DNA of 64,000 nt from Apteryx mantelli. Taxonomy: Eukaryota > Chordata > Aves > Apterygiformes > Apterygidae. Made by a program: the position numbers and the translations under genes. Positions 20,320 to 34,352 of the stretch are shown piece after piece; the stretch's first letter is position 1, and each line of letters starts with the position of its first letter. The stretch covers positions 130,970,516 through 131,034,515 of the forward strand of contig NC_089980.1 in NCBI RefSeq assembly GCF_036417845.1, in the 5' to 3' direction. The notes beneath the pieces were generated by a model that worked only from the letters and a program-made list of their open reading frames with translations, had not been told where the DNA came from and did no database searches.

Positions 20320-22205
20320 AAAAAACAAAAACCAACAACCTTATACATAGGGTGTGTCAGCAGCCTGTAGCAGCTTCTTCTGGACCGCAGGTTAAAAAAG
20401 GTAACTAACTTTATGTGATGCCGATTGCATGCAATGTTATTATACTTACTGTAGGAATTTTGTGGGTTTTAACTGGTAGAAAACGTCTCTGCTAAAACAA
20501 AACAGCTGTTGAGACAGCAAGTAGATCCTACTTCTGAAAAATTGGACATGTTTTGAAGAAACACATTTTTTAATTTTCTCATTTTTATGCTCTCCTGAAA
20601 AGCTGAGGTAGTTAACTGATAAACATTGAAGAAAGATGATCATGGTCACTATTGTTCTATTGTCCTTTCAGAAAGAAGATGGGCTATATGATGGGTTTTT
20701 TATCTTAAATTAAGTTTGAATTACATTTGAAGGATTAACTTGCTCCTTTTTTAAAATGAATGTTCATTGAATTTGGATATTTTTCTGAAAACCACCATTT
20801 TCTTGGACTAGATCCTTATTGTAAAGTATCCAAATGAAGCTTAAAAACAGTCAAGCTGACCATGGTAGCTGTCAAAGTTTTGCTCCATCTGATCAAGCAT
20901 CTCCTCTCAGCAGTTCCCATGGGCAGGTGGTTCATAAAAGGAGAAATGATACCTTGCTTTGGACTGCTGCAATCATCTCCATCTCTCACTACCTTTCAGA
21001 GATTATTTTATTCCAAGAGTATCATGGACTTTTGAAACTCTAGATGTTCTTAACCATCTAAACATGTCTAGCTGCTTTGGAGCAATTCTTACTTTTTTGG
21101 CCTTGACAGCTTCTTTTGGCTTCAAGTTCTGCCATCTAGTCAGGCGTTTTGAGACTCTCTTATTTTTATCTGTTCTATAACTTGCTGCTTTTATTGAATT
21201 CCCCTTTGTTATGAGACCAAGAGGAGAGAAACTCAAGTTATGACTTTTCTGTGCTAGTCACGATTTTACATTTTTATTTTGTCTCTAAAGTCAGCTATTC
21301 TGTCTTCAGTCTGCCTTCAAATAAGAGTTTTCACATCCAAAATATTGTTGTTATGGTCCTCTGAGCCCTCTGAGTCTGCAGTATCTCCCTTGAATTTGGG
21401 TGTCTAGTATGAGGAACAAGGAAGTAATACTATTGATTTGATAGCAGCACTTCAGAACTGCATTTATTGTTCAAGCTAACACAGTGAGGGTTTTTTGGTT
21501 TTATTTTCCCTGTCTCAGTGATGGCTGAGTTGCAATCCTCTTGCAGTTGTTTCAGGATTTTCCATGACCTCTCCAGAATGATGCCCATATTAATTTTAGC
21601 TAAGATACTTAGCTTGCTCTCCCTGATGTGACCTGGATCAATCTATTCTGCATATTTCAATACAGATGTTCCTAGGTGTTTTTAAAGATGGGAGTTTCCC
21701 TTTTGCTTAGATCAGTGACTCACCTGAGCATTCCTGCAGATTAAGACATTTTTTGGAAATCTGTGAATCTGATCTTGCTGTGTCCTTGAAACTATGCTAA
21801 CCTAAAGAAATTTATGTAAGGATGCTGATTTCTCATGTGGATCATATATTAATCAAGGGTCCAATCCTGTGGTTATAGGTTTAGATTTTTTTCCAAGTGT
21901 TACATCAATAGAAGGTAGCAATTTGCTAAAGTTTAGCTGTTCCTTTTATATTCTCAGGGTTAGACCATAATTTTTCTCTCTCTTTAGTCCTGAGAGTCAT
22001 GTCCAGGTCCACGCTGGCTGTGCCCAGGCTGCATGCAGGTCTGCGCTGCAAGGCACCAGTGCGTGTCCCATTCTCCCCACTGACCAAGGCAGGAGAAGTG
22101 GTTGAACGCACTGCTCTGCCCATGTGGTGCCCATCACCACCCCATTCCTCTTCCCCTCATATTGCTCTTTATGATAACTCAAGTTGAATCTCTTTCAAAA
22201 ACCTG
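20320..22205. other. Intron-like non-coding DNA
   Basis: No gene, RNA gene or repeat family is recognised. The sequence is AT-rich with scattered T-runs. Confidence 0.55.
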
Positions 22206-22208
22206 ATT

Positions 22209-22223
22209 AAAAAAAAAAAAAAA
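22209..22223. repeat. Poly(A) run of 15
   Basis: An A-run after CCTGATT. No clear retroposon body or target-site duplication is visible beside it. Confidence 0.8.
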
Positions 22224-22299
22224 GACTTTAGCACCTAGTTGTCACTTCTCAGGTGTCTTCTGCTTTTCTGTTTGATTGTGCTGGCTCAGACTGAACAGC

Positions 22300-22341
22300 A
22301 CTGATTTATGAAATACATCCACTGATTTATGAAATACATCC
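22300..22341. repeat. Exact 21-bp tandem duplication
   Basis: The unit ACTGATTTATGAAATACATCC is present twice head to tail (22300-22320 and 22321-22341) with no mismatch. Perfect identity suggests a recent duplication or a polymorphic minisatellite. Confidence 0.95.
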
Positions 22342-22809
22342 TAAACAAAGCTGGCTGACTAGGAGGGTTTTCAGTTTGTGGAAACTTAATTACAGGGGAG
22401 TAGGAAGGATTTGGGTAGCTGGCGTTGCTCTGTTTTTATTCAACTTTCATGAAAATTAGATCCAAGCATAAGTACCGGAAAATTTCCTTCATGCTGCAAA
22501 TTCTCAGAAAATATCATTTATAAATATGGAAACAAATAAAAATGTGTCACTTGTTTGTTTGCTTAGAAGTAATACGTGTATGTAATCAAATGACTCCAGA
22601 AGCTGGCAAACCGCTTTAAGAAAAACATCAGATGTGATTAAAGAAAACACCGAGTTGGCAACTGTTGGACCTTTTTGGTGGTTAGGGCTTCTCAGTGCTC
22701 CTGAAACGATGTGAGAATAAATAATAACCGAGTCGTTGTCTTGAGAAAATTCAAGGCGGTTGTATCTGTTGAGCCACAGCTTTTCCCTTCTGCTCAGTGA
22801 CTTCCTGCA

Positions 22810-23070
22810 TTCCTGCAGCACCTTTCGCTCGCGCGTATCAGGGACTTTGCAGGCTTCGGCGGACGGGGAAGGCGTGAGGCAGAGAGGAGACAGGAGGTTT
22901 GCCTGAGGCTATCGAATCAAACGTATTCCCAGGTCTGGCAGCAGGATTGCAAGCAGCACGTTTCTCTCAAAGCTCACGTAATCTCCTGTCCCGCAGGCCA
23001 GCGCTGTTTGCTTGTGCCCGGGCGGTCTCGAAGGTGACCTGCCTTTGGAGGTGGGCCGGCGGCTGCAGGG
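22810..23070. promoter_or_regulatory. CpG-enriched intronic patch
   Basis: CpGs cluster in about 260 bp (for example CGCTCGCGCGTATC near 22827 and CGGCGGACGGGG near 22857) inside AT-rich intron-like sequence. It has no exon-like boundaries. It may be an orphan CpG patch. Confidence 0.25.
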
Positions 23071-25550
23071 AAGTGGCTTGTGATAATAAAATCACGTCTA
23101 CTCAACTGCTAAGGGCTCTGTTGGTCTTATAAAGGTAAAATTTTAGTTCTACTATCAGAGTCCCTCCCAGTCCTTGTACAGTAGATGAGACAAGATATTT
23201 AGCAATTCTTTTTTCTTTCCCTGAAGGTTAAGTGGTCCTTCACCTCCAAAAGATTGAGAAGTCTTCTATGTCATACGCTGCCCAAGCAGTGCCTGTGGCT
23301 TTCAGTGCTCTGATTTTTTTCCATTTTATTTCATGAAATACCTGTTCTCCTCCATTTCCAGCTGTACTACCATGTCCATCTGGCCAGGGGACACTGCATG
23401 GCCTCCTCAGTAGACTCCCAAGGGCATCAGCTCTGCAGCTGCTGATGGCCCAGAGACCTCAACAGAGAGCTGGGGATCACATGTGAGCGGAAGTGTAGCT
23501 GGAAAGTGCTGAGTGGGAGGTGCAGTGGGCAGAAAGATGCAGTTTCAGAGCTGAGACTGACAGGCTGAGGTGCAGCTTTTCGAGCCTGGCAGAGAAGGCC
23601 AGCGGTGGCTGTGATGGGGGGATGCCCTGGAACAGCCTGTGAACAGCAGAGGAACAAAGCTGGGGGAAAAACCAAAGCTGGCCATGACTTGCAGCAGCCT
23701 CCTTGGAGGTTCATGGTTTGTAGGGTGACGTGAGGTGCTCAGACAATGCCAAAAAGGCATAGCCCCGGAGGGAAATATGCATATTTTTGGTTTGGTGATT
23801 ATGGGATGCCAACATAGACTAGAAGTGCAGCATCCTAAGCAGCCGAGTTATCCATGCTGGCTTCTGCTGAGGGGACCCGGTCAAACTGAGGCGGCTCATC
23901 CTAACTGCTCACTTGCTGAGATGAGGTGCCCCTTGAGCGGGGGACAGCAGTTTTCAGGTTACCCAGAAGAACATGGGTAACTCTAACCTGTAATACCGTC
24001 CAAAGTTGTGCCTCCCCACGTCAGGTGTTGTGCAGCGAGCCTTTGCGTTGGTGCAGCAGTGAACGGAGCTGGTAGGCTTGACTTTAGGGCTGGGATCTTG
24101 TCAGATAGTTTGTCTCCTAGAGCTGCAGGATGCTGTGGGGCTCACTTTACAGCGTACTGTCTGCAGGTGGTTTTTACTGCTTGCAAAAAAGCTGAGTAAG
24201 GAGGTAGGAAGAGCTTCTTCCCCCTTTCTGGGCGTATGAAGCCCAGTTGTTGGCAAAGGCTGTCAAGTTATCTCTTTCTCCGTAGCAGAGGGAAGCCAGA
24301 GCAATGGGCTGCAGAGCCTGAGAAGAGGGGTAGGAGAGAAACTCTTCAGCAAGTGGATGTCCTCAGAGCACAGAGCCAGGATCAGAGCACGAGTGGTGTA
24401 AGCGGCAGGTATCAGAGCACAAAGGGTGTCAAAAATCCAAAGCATCCTCCAGAAGGGAGGTGTCCGTGGGAAAAAAAGTGGGATGTGCAGGCAGGAGATG
24501 ATGAGAGCTTTTCTTATTTGAGCTTAAAGGAGAATTAGAAGGAGGATAATCTGCTGTGACAGCTGGCAGGTAGCTTCTGCGCTGCTGTGTCAGCAATGCA
24601 GGAGTCCTCTCCCAGCACCGGTGGCTGCCGGCTGCTGATAGAGGAACGCAGCCGCCGACGGGCTAAGCGGGGACCTTCCCTCCGTGCGGCACGAAGGAAG
24701 AAGTTGACTTACGGGAAGGGAGAGAGCAAAATACTCCCTTTCTCCTTGGAGTAGATGACTTCCACTTAAAGTGACTGTGTAAGATGGAGTGTTTGAGAGG
24801 GATAAGCTGCACTGCTGCTTATGCAATTCTGGAAACTTTCAGTTGCTTTCTGCTTTTTTGATGAAGATGGATGTAGTAATCTCACTGCTGAAAGCTATTA
24901 GGTGCTCAAGTCTTTGGATTATTCAAAGTTTTCCCAGTGGTTTGTTTCCATGTTTGAGAACTATTTGAGAAGGAAATTATTTATCTAATTATCTATCTTT
25001 CAACTGTGTTCACACAGAGATTGGCCATGTTTCCAGCCTGAGAGTGTGCTGCCAGATACTTCCCTTTTCTTCTTTAAAATTATTTTTAATTGCTTTAATT
25101 GCCTTTTCCCTTAATTTTTGTCTCCATGGGGTTTCTTCCCATCAGTCATTAATGTACCAATGTAGATGATAGGACAAATCCTTAGCTTTGAATGAAGGTT
25201 GTGGCAGAAAACAGTTAAAAGCCTTCAGCCCTTTGGGGAACATGCTACTCCCTAACGAAGTGGCTGGGCGCATGCTTTTCCTTTTCTGAAACCAAACCAG
25301 CCCTGCTGTGGTCTCCTGGGACCTGCTCTGACCTGAAGATCAGGAGACCATGAGTTTCCATTTCACTTTTTGGCTCTTCGTAGCATTTGTATTTTAGGAA
25401 TGGGGAGTGTCTGCTGTTTTTGGTATCTGACTGCCACTCGAGAAATAAACTGAGAGGCCACACAGGGTCCTGGGGCAGCTTTTCATGAAGTGACCTATTT
25501 CTTTCATCTGGCAACCCACATCCTGTCCAGTCAGCACAGCTGCATGTGCC
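23070..25550. other. Non-coding DNA, moderately G+C-rich from 23300 to 24700
   Basis: No gene is recognised. The 9-mer TCAGAGCAC appears three times between 24363 and 24420, at spacings of 19 and 30 bp, which suggests small local duplications. The rest is unremarkable. Confidence 0.5.
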
Positions 25551-25558
25551 AAATCCCA

Positions 25559-25638
25559 TGCTTGCTGGGTAGCTCCAGAGTCTAGACTGCAATCCCCGTG
25601 CTTGTTTGGTAGCTCTGAAGTCTAGACCACAATCCCTC
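25559..25638. repeat. Diverged 40-bp tandem duplication
   Basis: A unit beginning TGCTTG and including GTAGCTC, GTCTAGAC and CAATCCC occurs at 25559-25598 and again at 25599-25638, with several substitutions. The period of exactly 40 bp with no indel indicates an older tandem duplication. Confidence 0.85.
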
Positions 25639-25639
25639 C

Positions 25640-26395
25640 TCAGAGTGGAAACCAAGCCCAAGATCTGGGGTATTTCCCCCTGCAAGTCACAGTTAAGCTG
25701 GCAAAGTCCATGCATTTCTTGCTAGCAGTTGGTCCACGCAAGCTTTAATTTACATCTCACCTAAAGGCAAAGGTTGGTGCTTTGAGCATCAGAAGATCCA
25801 GGGTTTACCTCCCCCATAGAAGCAATAATATGGAGCAATAACAGCAAAATTCCCATGGATGGAGAGCTTGCTTGAATGACTTGACCACTTAAACTGGTCA
25901 AATCCAGGACAGGTAGGGAGACTTAAGCATCTAACTTAATATGTTAGAATGAGTAAAAGGATATGTCAGAATAAAATGCTAAAATGCCTTAGTTTACAGA
26001 TGTGGTGTAGAAGATGTTCTTTTGAATCCAACTGGATGTCTTTAGCTTGAAAAGCAAACCTGCAACGAGGATTGAATCAGAATCCGTTATGCCGGAGAGC
26101 TGTCTGTCCCGCTGGAGCAGTCCCTGCAACACAGGCTCTTCCAGCAGTGTCGGACACCTCTGGCAGCTCCTTCCTCCCAAGGAGGTTCAGGAGCAGAAAA
26201 CATGGATCATCTATCAGGCAAGTCTCTTGAGCTCTCTTTACTGCTTTTCCATCATTTCTAGTGACAGAGGACAGGCAGTGTCTGCTACATCAGTTGTGTT
26301 TTTTTTTTTTCTCTTAACCTTAAAAAAAAAAAAAGAGCATTGGGAAGAGTTCAGTATTTCTGCAAAATAGGCAGGCAAACTAGTCTGCTAGGAAG
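25640..26395. other. Intron-like non-coding DNA
   Basis: No gene is recognised. A T-run at about 26290 and an A-run at 26322-26333 are the only simple repeats noted. Confidence 0.55.
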
Positions 26396-26560
26396 CATCA
26401 TAATTAAAAGCAAACTACAGTTGTCAAAATAAATGAACAAAACATAGTTTATGATGCATTACCTTGTTTGCTCGCTTGCACATTACCAAGGTTTTTGGAT
26501 TAGCAAATGGTCTCCTGCTCATTAGTGAGCATTAATTGGATTCTATTGTGATACTTATTG
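26395..26560. promoter_or_regulatory. Possible conserved non-coding element
   Basis: This CpG-poor block is rich in TAAT/ATTA cores and includes a short palindrome, GCTCATTAGTGAGC, at 26517-26530, with GCTCA/TGAGC arms. It also contains SOX-like ACAA motifs. Composition resembles intronic developmental enhancers, but conservation is not tested. Confidence 0.2.
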
Positions 26561-26879
26561 GCAAATTCAAGAATAGGGAAAGAAGAGAAAACAAGAATTG
26601 TTCAGATCAGAACCAATACACTTACTGGCTGTATCTAAGTGTAGAGGTATAATTTAAGTTCTCCCCCTGACTGGGGACAAACAGCTGCCTGCCACGGGCT
26701 GGGACAGCAGCGTACGTGCCGTTGCGTCTTCAGTCACAGCCCAGTCTCCTGGGATTTAGGCTTGAATTTTGGAAAATGTCAGAAGAGCTGCCGAGCCCAG
26801 GCCATGAGCTGCCCTTTGCTTTCCCCCGCGGCGCTGGGAGGGGAGCCGTGCTGCTCTGCCTTTTTCCTATTCCACCCAT

Positions 26880-27180
26880 GAGCAGCTGCCTCCGCTGTTA
26901 CTCACGGCCTTCCCAGAAGGTACGAGCTGAGATCGGTGCGACTCCTGCCAGCTCCTCCGCTGTCCCCGAGGCTATGAATAGCGTTAGTGAAAACTGACCA
27001 TGGAAGAAGTGCATGGGTTGCCGTTTGGAAAGCCGGCGGCCGCATCTGCCGTGTGTCCGTGCTGCTGGCTCCAGGAAGGACACGCTGGTTTGTGTCACGG
27101 ATGCACACCGAAGCTCTGCGGCAGAAGAGGCTACGACGTGCCTGCGTCGAGGAGGCAGAGGAGATCGTTTTAGCAAATGC
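26880..27180. promoter_or_regulatory. CpG-enriched intronic patch
   Basis: By eye about 23 CpGs fall in roughly 290 bp, including GCCGGCGGCCGC near 27030. Open frames occur on both strands, but this follows from G+C content. No matching splice signals were found. It is an orphan CpG patch. Confidence 0.3.
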
Positions 27181-30100
27181 ATTAATTGTTAGAGAACAGT
27201 TGGGGGGGTTCCCACCCCCTTCATACCAAAGAAGGTTTCTTTCTTGACCGATGAATTTTTTACATTTATATATAAATAAGAAGTACAGGAAAGAAACTAC
27301 ATAATTCCTTGGCCTGCATTTTAATCGGACTTCAGCGCTTTACGGTCCCACATCTATGACTTCCTAGCTATCTCAGCAAGTTTTTTGGATAACAGTAGAA
27401 CACGAATTGTATCACTCTTACCTTACAAGGAAGTTAGTTGTGGTGATGCAGAGCCAAAGAGCCTCGAAGGGTTTTAGCAGAGAAAAGCAGTGCTGCAGTG
27501 GGAAGGACGACGTGAAGCCCCGATGATGTGAAGTAGCAGTAGAAGCTCCTAGTGTTTCTCATAGCCAGGATGCTGAGGAAGAAGTCACGTTTTCTGGTAC
27601 CTGAATGTTACTCCTCAACCTTGCTAATACATCTGATAGCTGCATCTGACCTGCAGATCGAGAGCATGGCCCTCCATCAGGCTCTTCAGTGTTTGACATA
27701 GGTGTTTGCAAAACTCCTGCTCAGAGCTTTATTCTTTTGCATTGGCCTGTTAAGCTTGGCTGAAGTTGGTGCTTTTCTTTATCCTATTAATTGCTCTGGG
27801 CCACATCTTGGCTGGCACATACTTTCAATAAGTTTATTCTGAATTTTGTCCCAAAACTCTTTTGGTTCTATTAGGAATACTGTTGGCGTATACATTTAGC
27901 AGTCTTAATTCTTTTTAAAAAAGTTTCTTTATCCTGAGAAATACAGTAAGCAAAACCAGATCAAATGAGTTGGTTATGCTTGGTCTCTAGTGTTCCATTA
28001 ACTACATATTGCTGGCAAGTTATAGGGCTTACAAATAGCTCTCTTTCATGCTGAACTTTATTCGCAGGGTATTACAACCTCACTCTAAAATGCTGAAGTC
28101 CTTCCAGTATTTTTAGGAGAAGCAGAAGTTAATTTTAGAACCTGTGGCAAAACAGATTGATTAGTAACTTGGGATAGCTCAAGCACAAAGAGCAATGGGG
28201 TGTCATAACTCTCTGGAAGAGTCATCTGCGTCTCGCTGAGCCCCGGAGGATGCAATACCTCTCAAGCCACACTGCAGTCACTGAAGGCTGCCGAGATGGA
28301 TGTTCCCGCTGGTATCGAGGGGAGACATCTGGACTGACTCCAGAGTGGGACATGCTCTGCCCTCTCGGTCTCTGGCTGAGAATTCTTCAGGCACACTGGA
28401 AAACGGGTCATTTAACAAGGTTCCTCAGGAAAACCAAGGGCTATGTTAAGGTTAATATTGCTGCATAAGAGGAGGTTTTTCCACATTATTTCCATCTGCA
28501 CATTTTTGTTTTGTTTTGCTATGATGGGCAGTCAGCATTTAACCATGTGCTGAATTGCCAGGTCAGCTAAGCTAGGCTTGCAAGGCATCTTTGCTGTGGG
28601 CTGCTGCATGTTTCACTGCTGAGCTGTCAGGTGAACTGCCAACCATTAAAATACAAAGATCCAAATTAGATGCCTTCATATTGCATAAAGTTTGTCAGGA
28701 GGCCTGAGCTCAGGTCCTTGAGCTAAATCAGTGAGAGGAAGAATTGAATGTGGAGTTTCTCACGTTGTGCTGTGAAAACACGAAATGGGAGAGGCAGCTA
28801 CCCGTTTTTGTCCAATGCACAAGTGAAAGAGTAGTGTAAGAATCTCATAGGGTATAAGCTATTGGATTAGCCTTTTGGCAACATCTGGACCCAGCTGTGC
28901 TTTTATTTTCATGCCTGTCATTGGCGACTTAAATAGCGTAGAGGGACACAGTCAGGAGAAAATTATATTGGGATTTTTTGTGAATGTCACTAGTGACTGA
29001 ATTCCTAAAACCTATTCGCTAAGGTGTCTCTGTTCGTATCTTGATCTAGCCTCTAGAATTTTTTGTATGAGCTGTATTTATTCTGCATGAATGAAAAACA
29101 GAACCGGTTTGGTTTCTGTTCTGTGGAAATGATTCGACCCTATATGATCCAGCAGAGTGCTTGTCTTCTAAAATTATCCTTTCAGCCTCTGTCCAGGATT
29201 ACCAAGTTGGGGACTTTTCCACAGTGATGGGGAGCTTGCTGTGTGCATGTGGCATGTTCTTCCCTTTCTACCCCTCTCTCACAACTTATTTCCATGTAAT
29301 TGTGCCTTACTGGATAGAAAATAAACTTCCTTGCTCCAGAAGACTCTGCAATGGAAAGAAAAATAGAGATCTGCCCTCCCCATGGGGCCAGAATACCTGA
29401 ATAGAGAGTTACCAGTGTGAGCAAAGAAGTTACAGTAATAGTAGTTTAACCACTAGAAAATATATTCTAAGAGCTATTTGTATTCGAAGAAAATGGGCTA
29501 AAAATAAGCCTGTCCCTTATTAATGTTGCATGGTGGTAGAAGGGAAATATTTATCATTTTCCACTTGGATTTTTTTTTCCTTTCTTCGATTTTTAAAATT
29601 CTTATTGAAAGGGATATAGGGATTTTCAGCAACTGGGTATGCAGCTAAAATTTTTTTTTTCCATCCAGTGAACCCGCTTTTATAACTGTCTGTCCCAGCA
29701 CTTTCTGCTACTGAAAATAGCCTTTTCCTGCAGAGGGGTGGAAAGGAGAGTGCTGCAATATGAGATCTCGCTTGTTGAAAATGTGCGCCTTTTGTTTTAA
29801 AGACAGCAGTAAAAGGATTTGTTTTGCGTGCTAAATATGTCAGCATTGTAAAGAGCCAGCAACCCACTTTGTTTTAAAATGTTTAAATAATTGCTCATAT
29901 GCTCTGCCTGCTTGAATTATGATTAATTATATAAGTCACAATTTGGTAAGAAGCAGCACTGGAATGAAACACTATATCTGGGGGGGTTGTTCTTCTGCTT
30001 TTTTTTTAATTTGTGTTTAAAGAAAAAAAAAAGAGAGAGAGAGAAATAGGAAAAAAACCTAAAAAGGGCTGGCTAAGAAAGGCCAGCTGGTGTTATTGCA

Positions 30101-33100
30101 GTGCAACGGGGGAGCAGGCTGAGCATCGCGGGGGCACAGCATGACGGGAGGCAGCCGGGAGGATTAAGGTATCTTAGAACTTCTTTGCCGCAGGCTTAGT
30201 CTGGTGGCAGAGGGAACGCATGATTCCCCTTCTCATTTATTTATTTCGTCGGTGGTGAGACCGGGGAAGCAGAGTTTCCTTTTTGCGGGACGGGGGAAGC
30301 AGGAGGGATGGTTTAGGGTCATAAATCTGCTCTCCCCGCGCGCCTGGGTGAATAAAAGAATGGTGAACCTGGCCGTCTGAATGGCAAAGGTCTCGAGGGA
30401 GGTTTGAAGCAGTAACAGCACGCACCGCCTGCCACGCCGCTTCAGCAGGCACGCTGGATTGGCAGGACTCTGCAAGTATTTTCAGATATTTTCATTGGAC
30501 ATTACGGGACTACTGTTGCCTCCTATTTTAGACAAACGCCCTATTTAAGCTGTAATAGGCGAGGCTACATTTTATTAGATGCCCAGTTTTTTTATAAGCA
30601 ACAAATATTCAAATATGGTATTCGTAATGCATTCATTTGAGACTGTTTTCATGGAAATTCAGGAAGGACTGACTTGTTCAGGTTGAGAATCAGACCCCAG
30701 TAATGTCAGTTTGTTTTAGGACTTGGTTTCACATTGCAGACATCAGTGCAATTAACTTGTGTGTGTGTATATATTTATATACTTAAGCCCCACAAAATTA
30801 AAAAAAAAGAAAATCTTTAGCTCAAAGGTTTTCAGTCTTATTCTGATGTAAGGTTGGCAGTATCTCTTCAGTACCTGCATTGACAGTATCTCCTAACTAC
30901 TTCCATTATTCGGGTTTAAAACGTAAGTACTTGTGCCTCTTATCTTCTGCGACCACTGTTCTAGGAGAGAAAATCAACGCTGTGGCTTTTTTAACTTTCA
31001 AGGTATTGAGCCCTCATGCCCTGATCTTTCTTGGGAAGGATTGTAGGGAGTGAAGTGCTGACTCGCTGCCTGTATTTAAATCCTCTTTGAGAACTTTTCA
31101 TCTTTTTTTTCTTTTAATTAAAAACCTGTAAGTCCATTTGCAGCCCAATGCTGTTCATAGCTGCTGAGCCACTTGCATTTTGAGGAGGCAACCGCAACCT
31201 GTTTCATGATGATTGAGATCTGGATGCTGGTGTTTTTAGTAAGCCCTCAGGGCAGAGGTTGGCCGGACCTTCAGGACAGCCCTTAAATACGCATGCCTCC
31301 ACCTTGGCTAAAGCCTGCTCGTACTTCTGGAAATACCTCCTTCACTGTGGGTATGCCCAAAGGCTTAATGCCGGCGTTATGTGGTACAGAGTTGACTAAC
31401 GTTATTGCCTTAGCTGGTCTGAAGTGGACTAAGCTAAATGCCACCAACCCTTCAGGCACTATTTGCAGAAGTAATTTGAGAAAACTTTAGAGAGAGCTAG
31501 CAGGCGGTGGGCGCATCTCGAAGTGGTGGCAGGTGATTGTGGTCGCAGGTGGAGGGTGCGATTCTTCACATTTCTGACTTTTGCGGGCCCTTGTTTTTTG
31601 CCTCACTAGGGTTATGCTTTTCTAAGAGGTTCTTTCTCTTCTCCCATATTTCTGGGATGTGTTCCTGAATCAGTCTTGAGTGTTTTATTAAACATGCATA
31701 TACTTAATTGCTAGGTCAGTTTGAGGAATTTGAATTGCAGGTTACTTTTTGTGCTTTTAATCGATGTCTACTGCTATATGATACAGGGCAAAAAGATATT
31801 TCTGTGCTTAGCACACGCATGTTCATGGCTTCTTAATATTGTGCAAGCGCGCTTTAGCGTGACTTTTACTTGCCAAAAACATAACAAACAGTGCAGGCTT
31901 TTGATTAAGCAGTCTTTTTTTCTTCTCTTCATTAAATGGCCATAATTAGTGCAAGATGAGGCTGCAGGTTAACCAGCTGGGGGGTGGGGGGGTGTTGCAG
32001 GCAGCAAGATTAAAGCCTGCTAGTCTGAAGTGAGCGTTGACAAGATAGATTTGAAGAGGGAGGCCATGTTGTCATTGCTGTGCCATTAAAGCTCTCGCCC
32101 AAAACAATAGCATGTAAAGCTCCACCTATGTGGCTAATCGTGTTTGCGTTGTTAAGCGCTTCCATAGCACAGCGGTGCTCCCAGCGCTGCTTTAGATTAG
32201 ATTAGCCGCACACTGCGAGGAATAGATAGCACGCTAGGACCGAAGTGTCGAATGATACGGCCAGTAAAAAACAAACAAACAAAAAAAACCCCCCCAAACT
32301 GACTGAAAAAAGCATCTCCTTCTCTCTTTCCTCTCTGCCTTACCCACGCCTGCGGGCCTGTCTCTTGGGGGCCATTTAAACTTATTAGGGTCAACAGCTC
32401 GGTAGGGTTGACCGGAAAGGCTGGTCTGAAAATACATTTTCTGTGCATTGGAGAAGGAGGTCTGATTCACTTATAGAAAATATTAATTTTTGAACAGCCA
32501 TACGCAAAATTCACTTTGCCTTTTACAAAGGGAGCACTTCGTTGTTGTTGCATTGCACGGCAGTTTTACGCTCGAGTCCTGCCTTAATAACCTGCTTTCA
32601 CATTTTAGACTAAACAGAAGAACTGCTTTTCTTGCGTGCATGCTTAGGTCCTAATTAGTGTGTGTGTGTGTGTGGTTGTCTGTTTTTTTTTGTTTTGTTT
32701 TGTTTTTTAAAAATAAAAGCAGGAAGGAAGGTGGTGCAATACGAGAGGGAGATGCACTGTCTATTCACGCAGCAGTGGGCACCTGCTCCTGGAGGTATAT
32801 CTTTCCTAGATGGCTGACACTGGGATGTCACTTCATTTGCAAACGAAGTTACCAGACACACTCTGAAGATTGGTATCTCTGAAGGTTGTGAGTGGCTGCT
32901 GATGTTCAGAGGCAAAATCAAATATCCAGTTGCGGCAGCATGCGTTGTTAGACCATGTGCATTGGTTTTCAAAGCACAAGCCTCTGGGTTGCACACCCCT
33001 TATCCCCCCCGCCAAAAAATGGTAAAGTTTTGGCTTGGAGGAGACAGTATCTTGCAGGCCAGCTGCAATAGCTCTGCCGACTGGCGTTAGGATGGATGGC

Positions 33101-34310
33101 CACCACCCTTTTTCGCATGTTCTTCTTAGTACATTTACAGTGTCGTGACTCAGACAAGCAAATACTCAATTATTAATGACTTATCTACAAAGAAAAATAA
33201 TTAAAAAAAAACAAACAAAGCAATAGAGCACTTAATTAAGAGTTAGTGGTGGAGTTTCTGCCGTCTCTGATGGAAAGCTTCCAAGAACAATTATACCTTT
33301 CCAAAAGAAAACCTGCTTCAGCCTGCCTCATTAGGAATGCTTCCCACATAAAATAGAAGTTGGATCATACTCTTAGGCAGACAAAGTTATTGATTAGATG
33401 CTAACTGGAGTTATGCAAACTGGAAAGGAGCCTGTACATATTTGAGAGATTTCAGGTATAAACCTGCATTAATATTGCATTGTAGAAGATCCCAAGGGCA
33501 GCTTATAGGAAACCTAAAGAAACTTTGTCCCAGAAACAAGTTAAAACAGTTTTGTCCTCTGTCTGCTTTGGCATCTCTTGGTATCTTGTTGACTCAGGAG
33601 CCCCCCCGGCATTTCGGCAATGGCAGTGATACTGTCCTCTCCGTAGTACCCTGGAGTTTGTTGCTGGTTGTCAGAAGTCCTTTTTCCATGTCTTCAGAAA
33701 TGATCTGTAGCAACTTTCTTCAAGAAGGGAAAGAGAAGCCAAGTGGCTTAAGTGGAACTGAGGGTTTTTTGAGAACTGGGAGGTAGGTTAACGGTCAGTA
33801 CTTCTAAGGTAGGGTCTGAATCCCTTGAGGAGGAGCTTCATTGGCTGTGTGCACGGTACACTGCCTGGTCTCCTGGGTCTGCCCTTCCCGCACTTGACCT
33901 CCCCAGCCCTGGCGCGGGCGACAGCCAGGCTGACTTCTCTCTCTGGGGCCCTCACCTGAGGTTGCTCCTTCCGCTAGCAGGTGTCTGAAGTTCCTCTGGG
34001 ATGGACTGCCTGGTCGTACCAAGTCTTGTCACTGTACCTCCAAGAAGAAAAAGCTGGCTGTGTCTCAGGAATTGACTTGTCTCTGTTCACGTGCTCAGAG
34101 GACAGGATCAGCTTCTTAAAAAAACAAACAAAAAAAATCACCACCACCAGCCCCCCCAAACCCACGAAAACAAAAATAATCAACAGCTGAATGGGAATTC
34201 CAGAGCTGATGATTTCCTAGCTCACACCTCTTGCTTTCTGATTTTCTGGGTTGCTGTAGGCTCACTTCTTCCCTTCAGGATCTTCCTTCCTACATTATGT
34301 TTCTATAGTT

Positions 34311-34320
34311 CTTTTCTTTT

Positions 34321-34352
<32 letters not shown>

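Noticed and set aside
25245-25715. 156-codon open frame on the minus strand
   Set aside because: It runs through a 40-bp tandem duplication read in two different frames, with no recognisable domain and no transcript signals.
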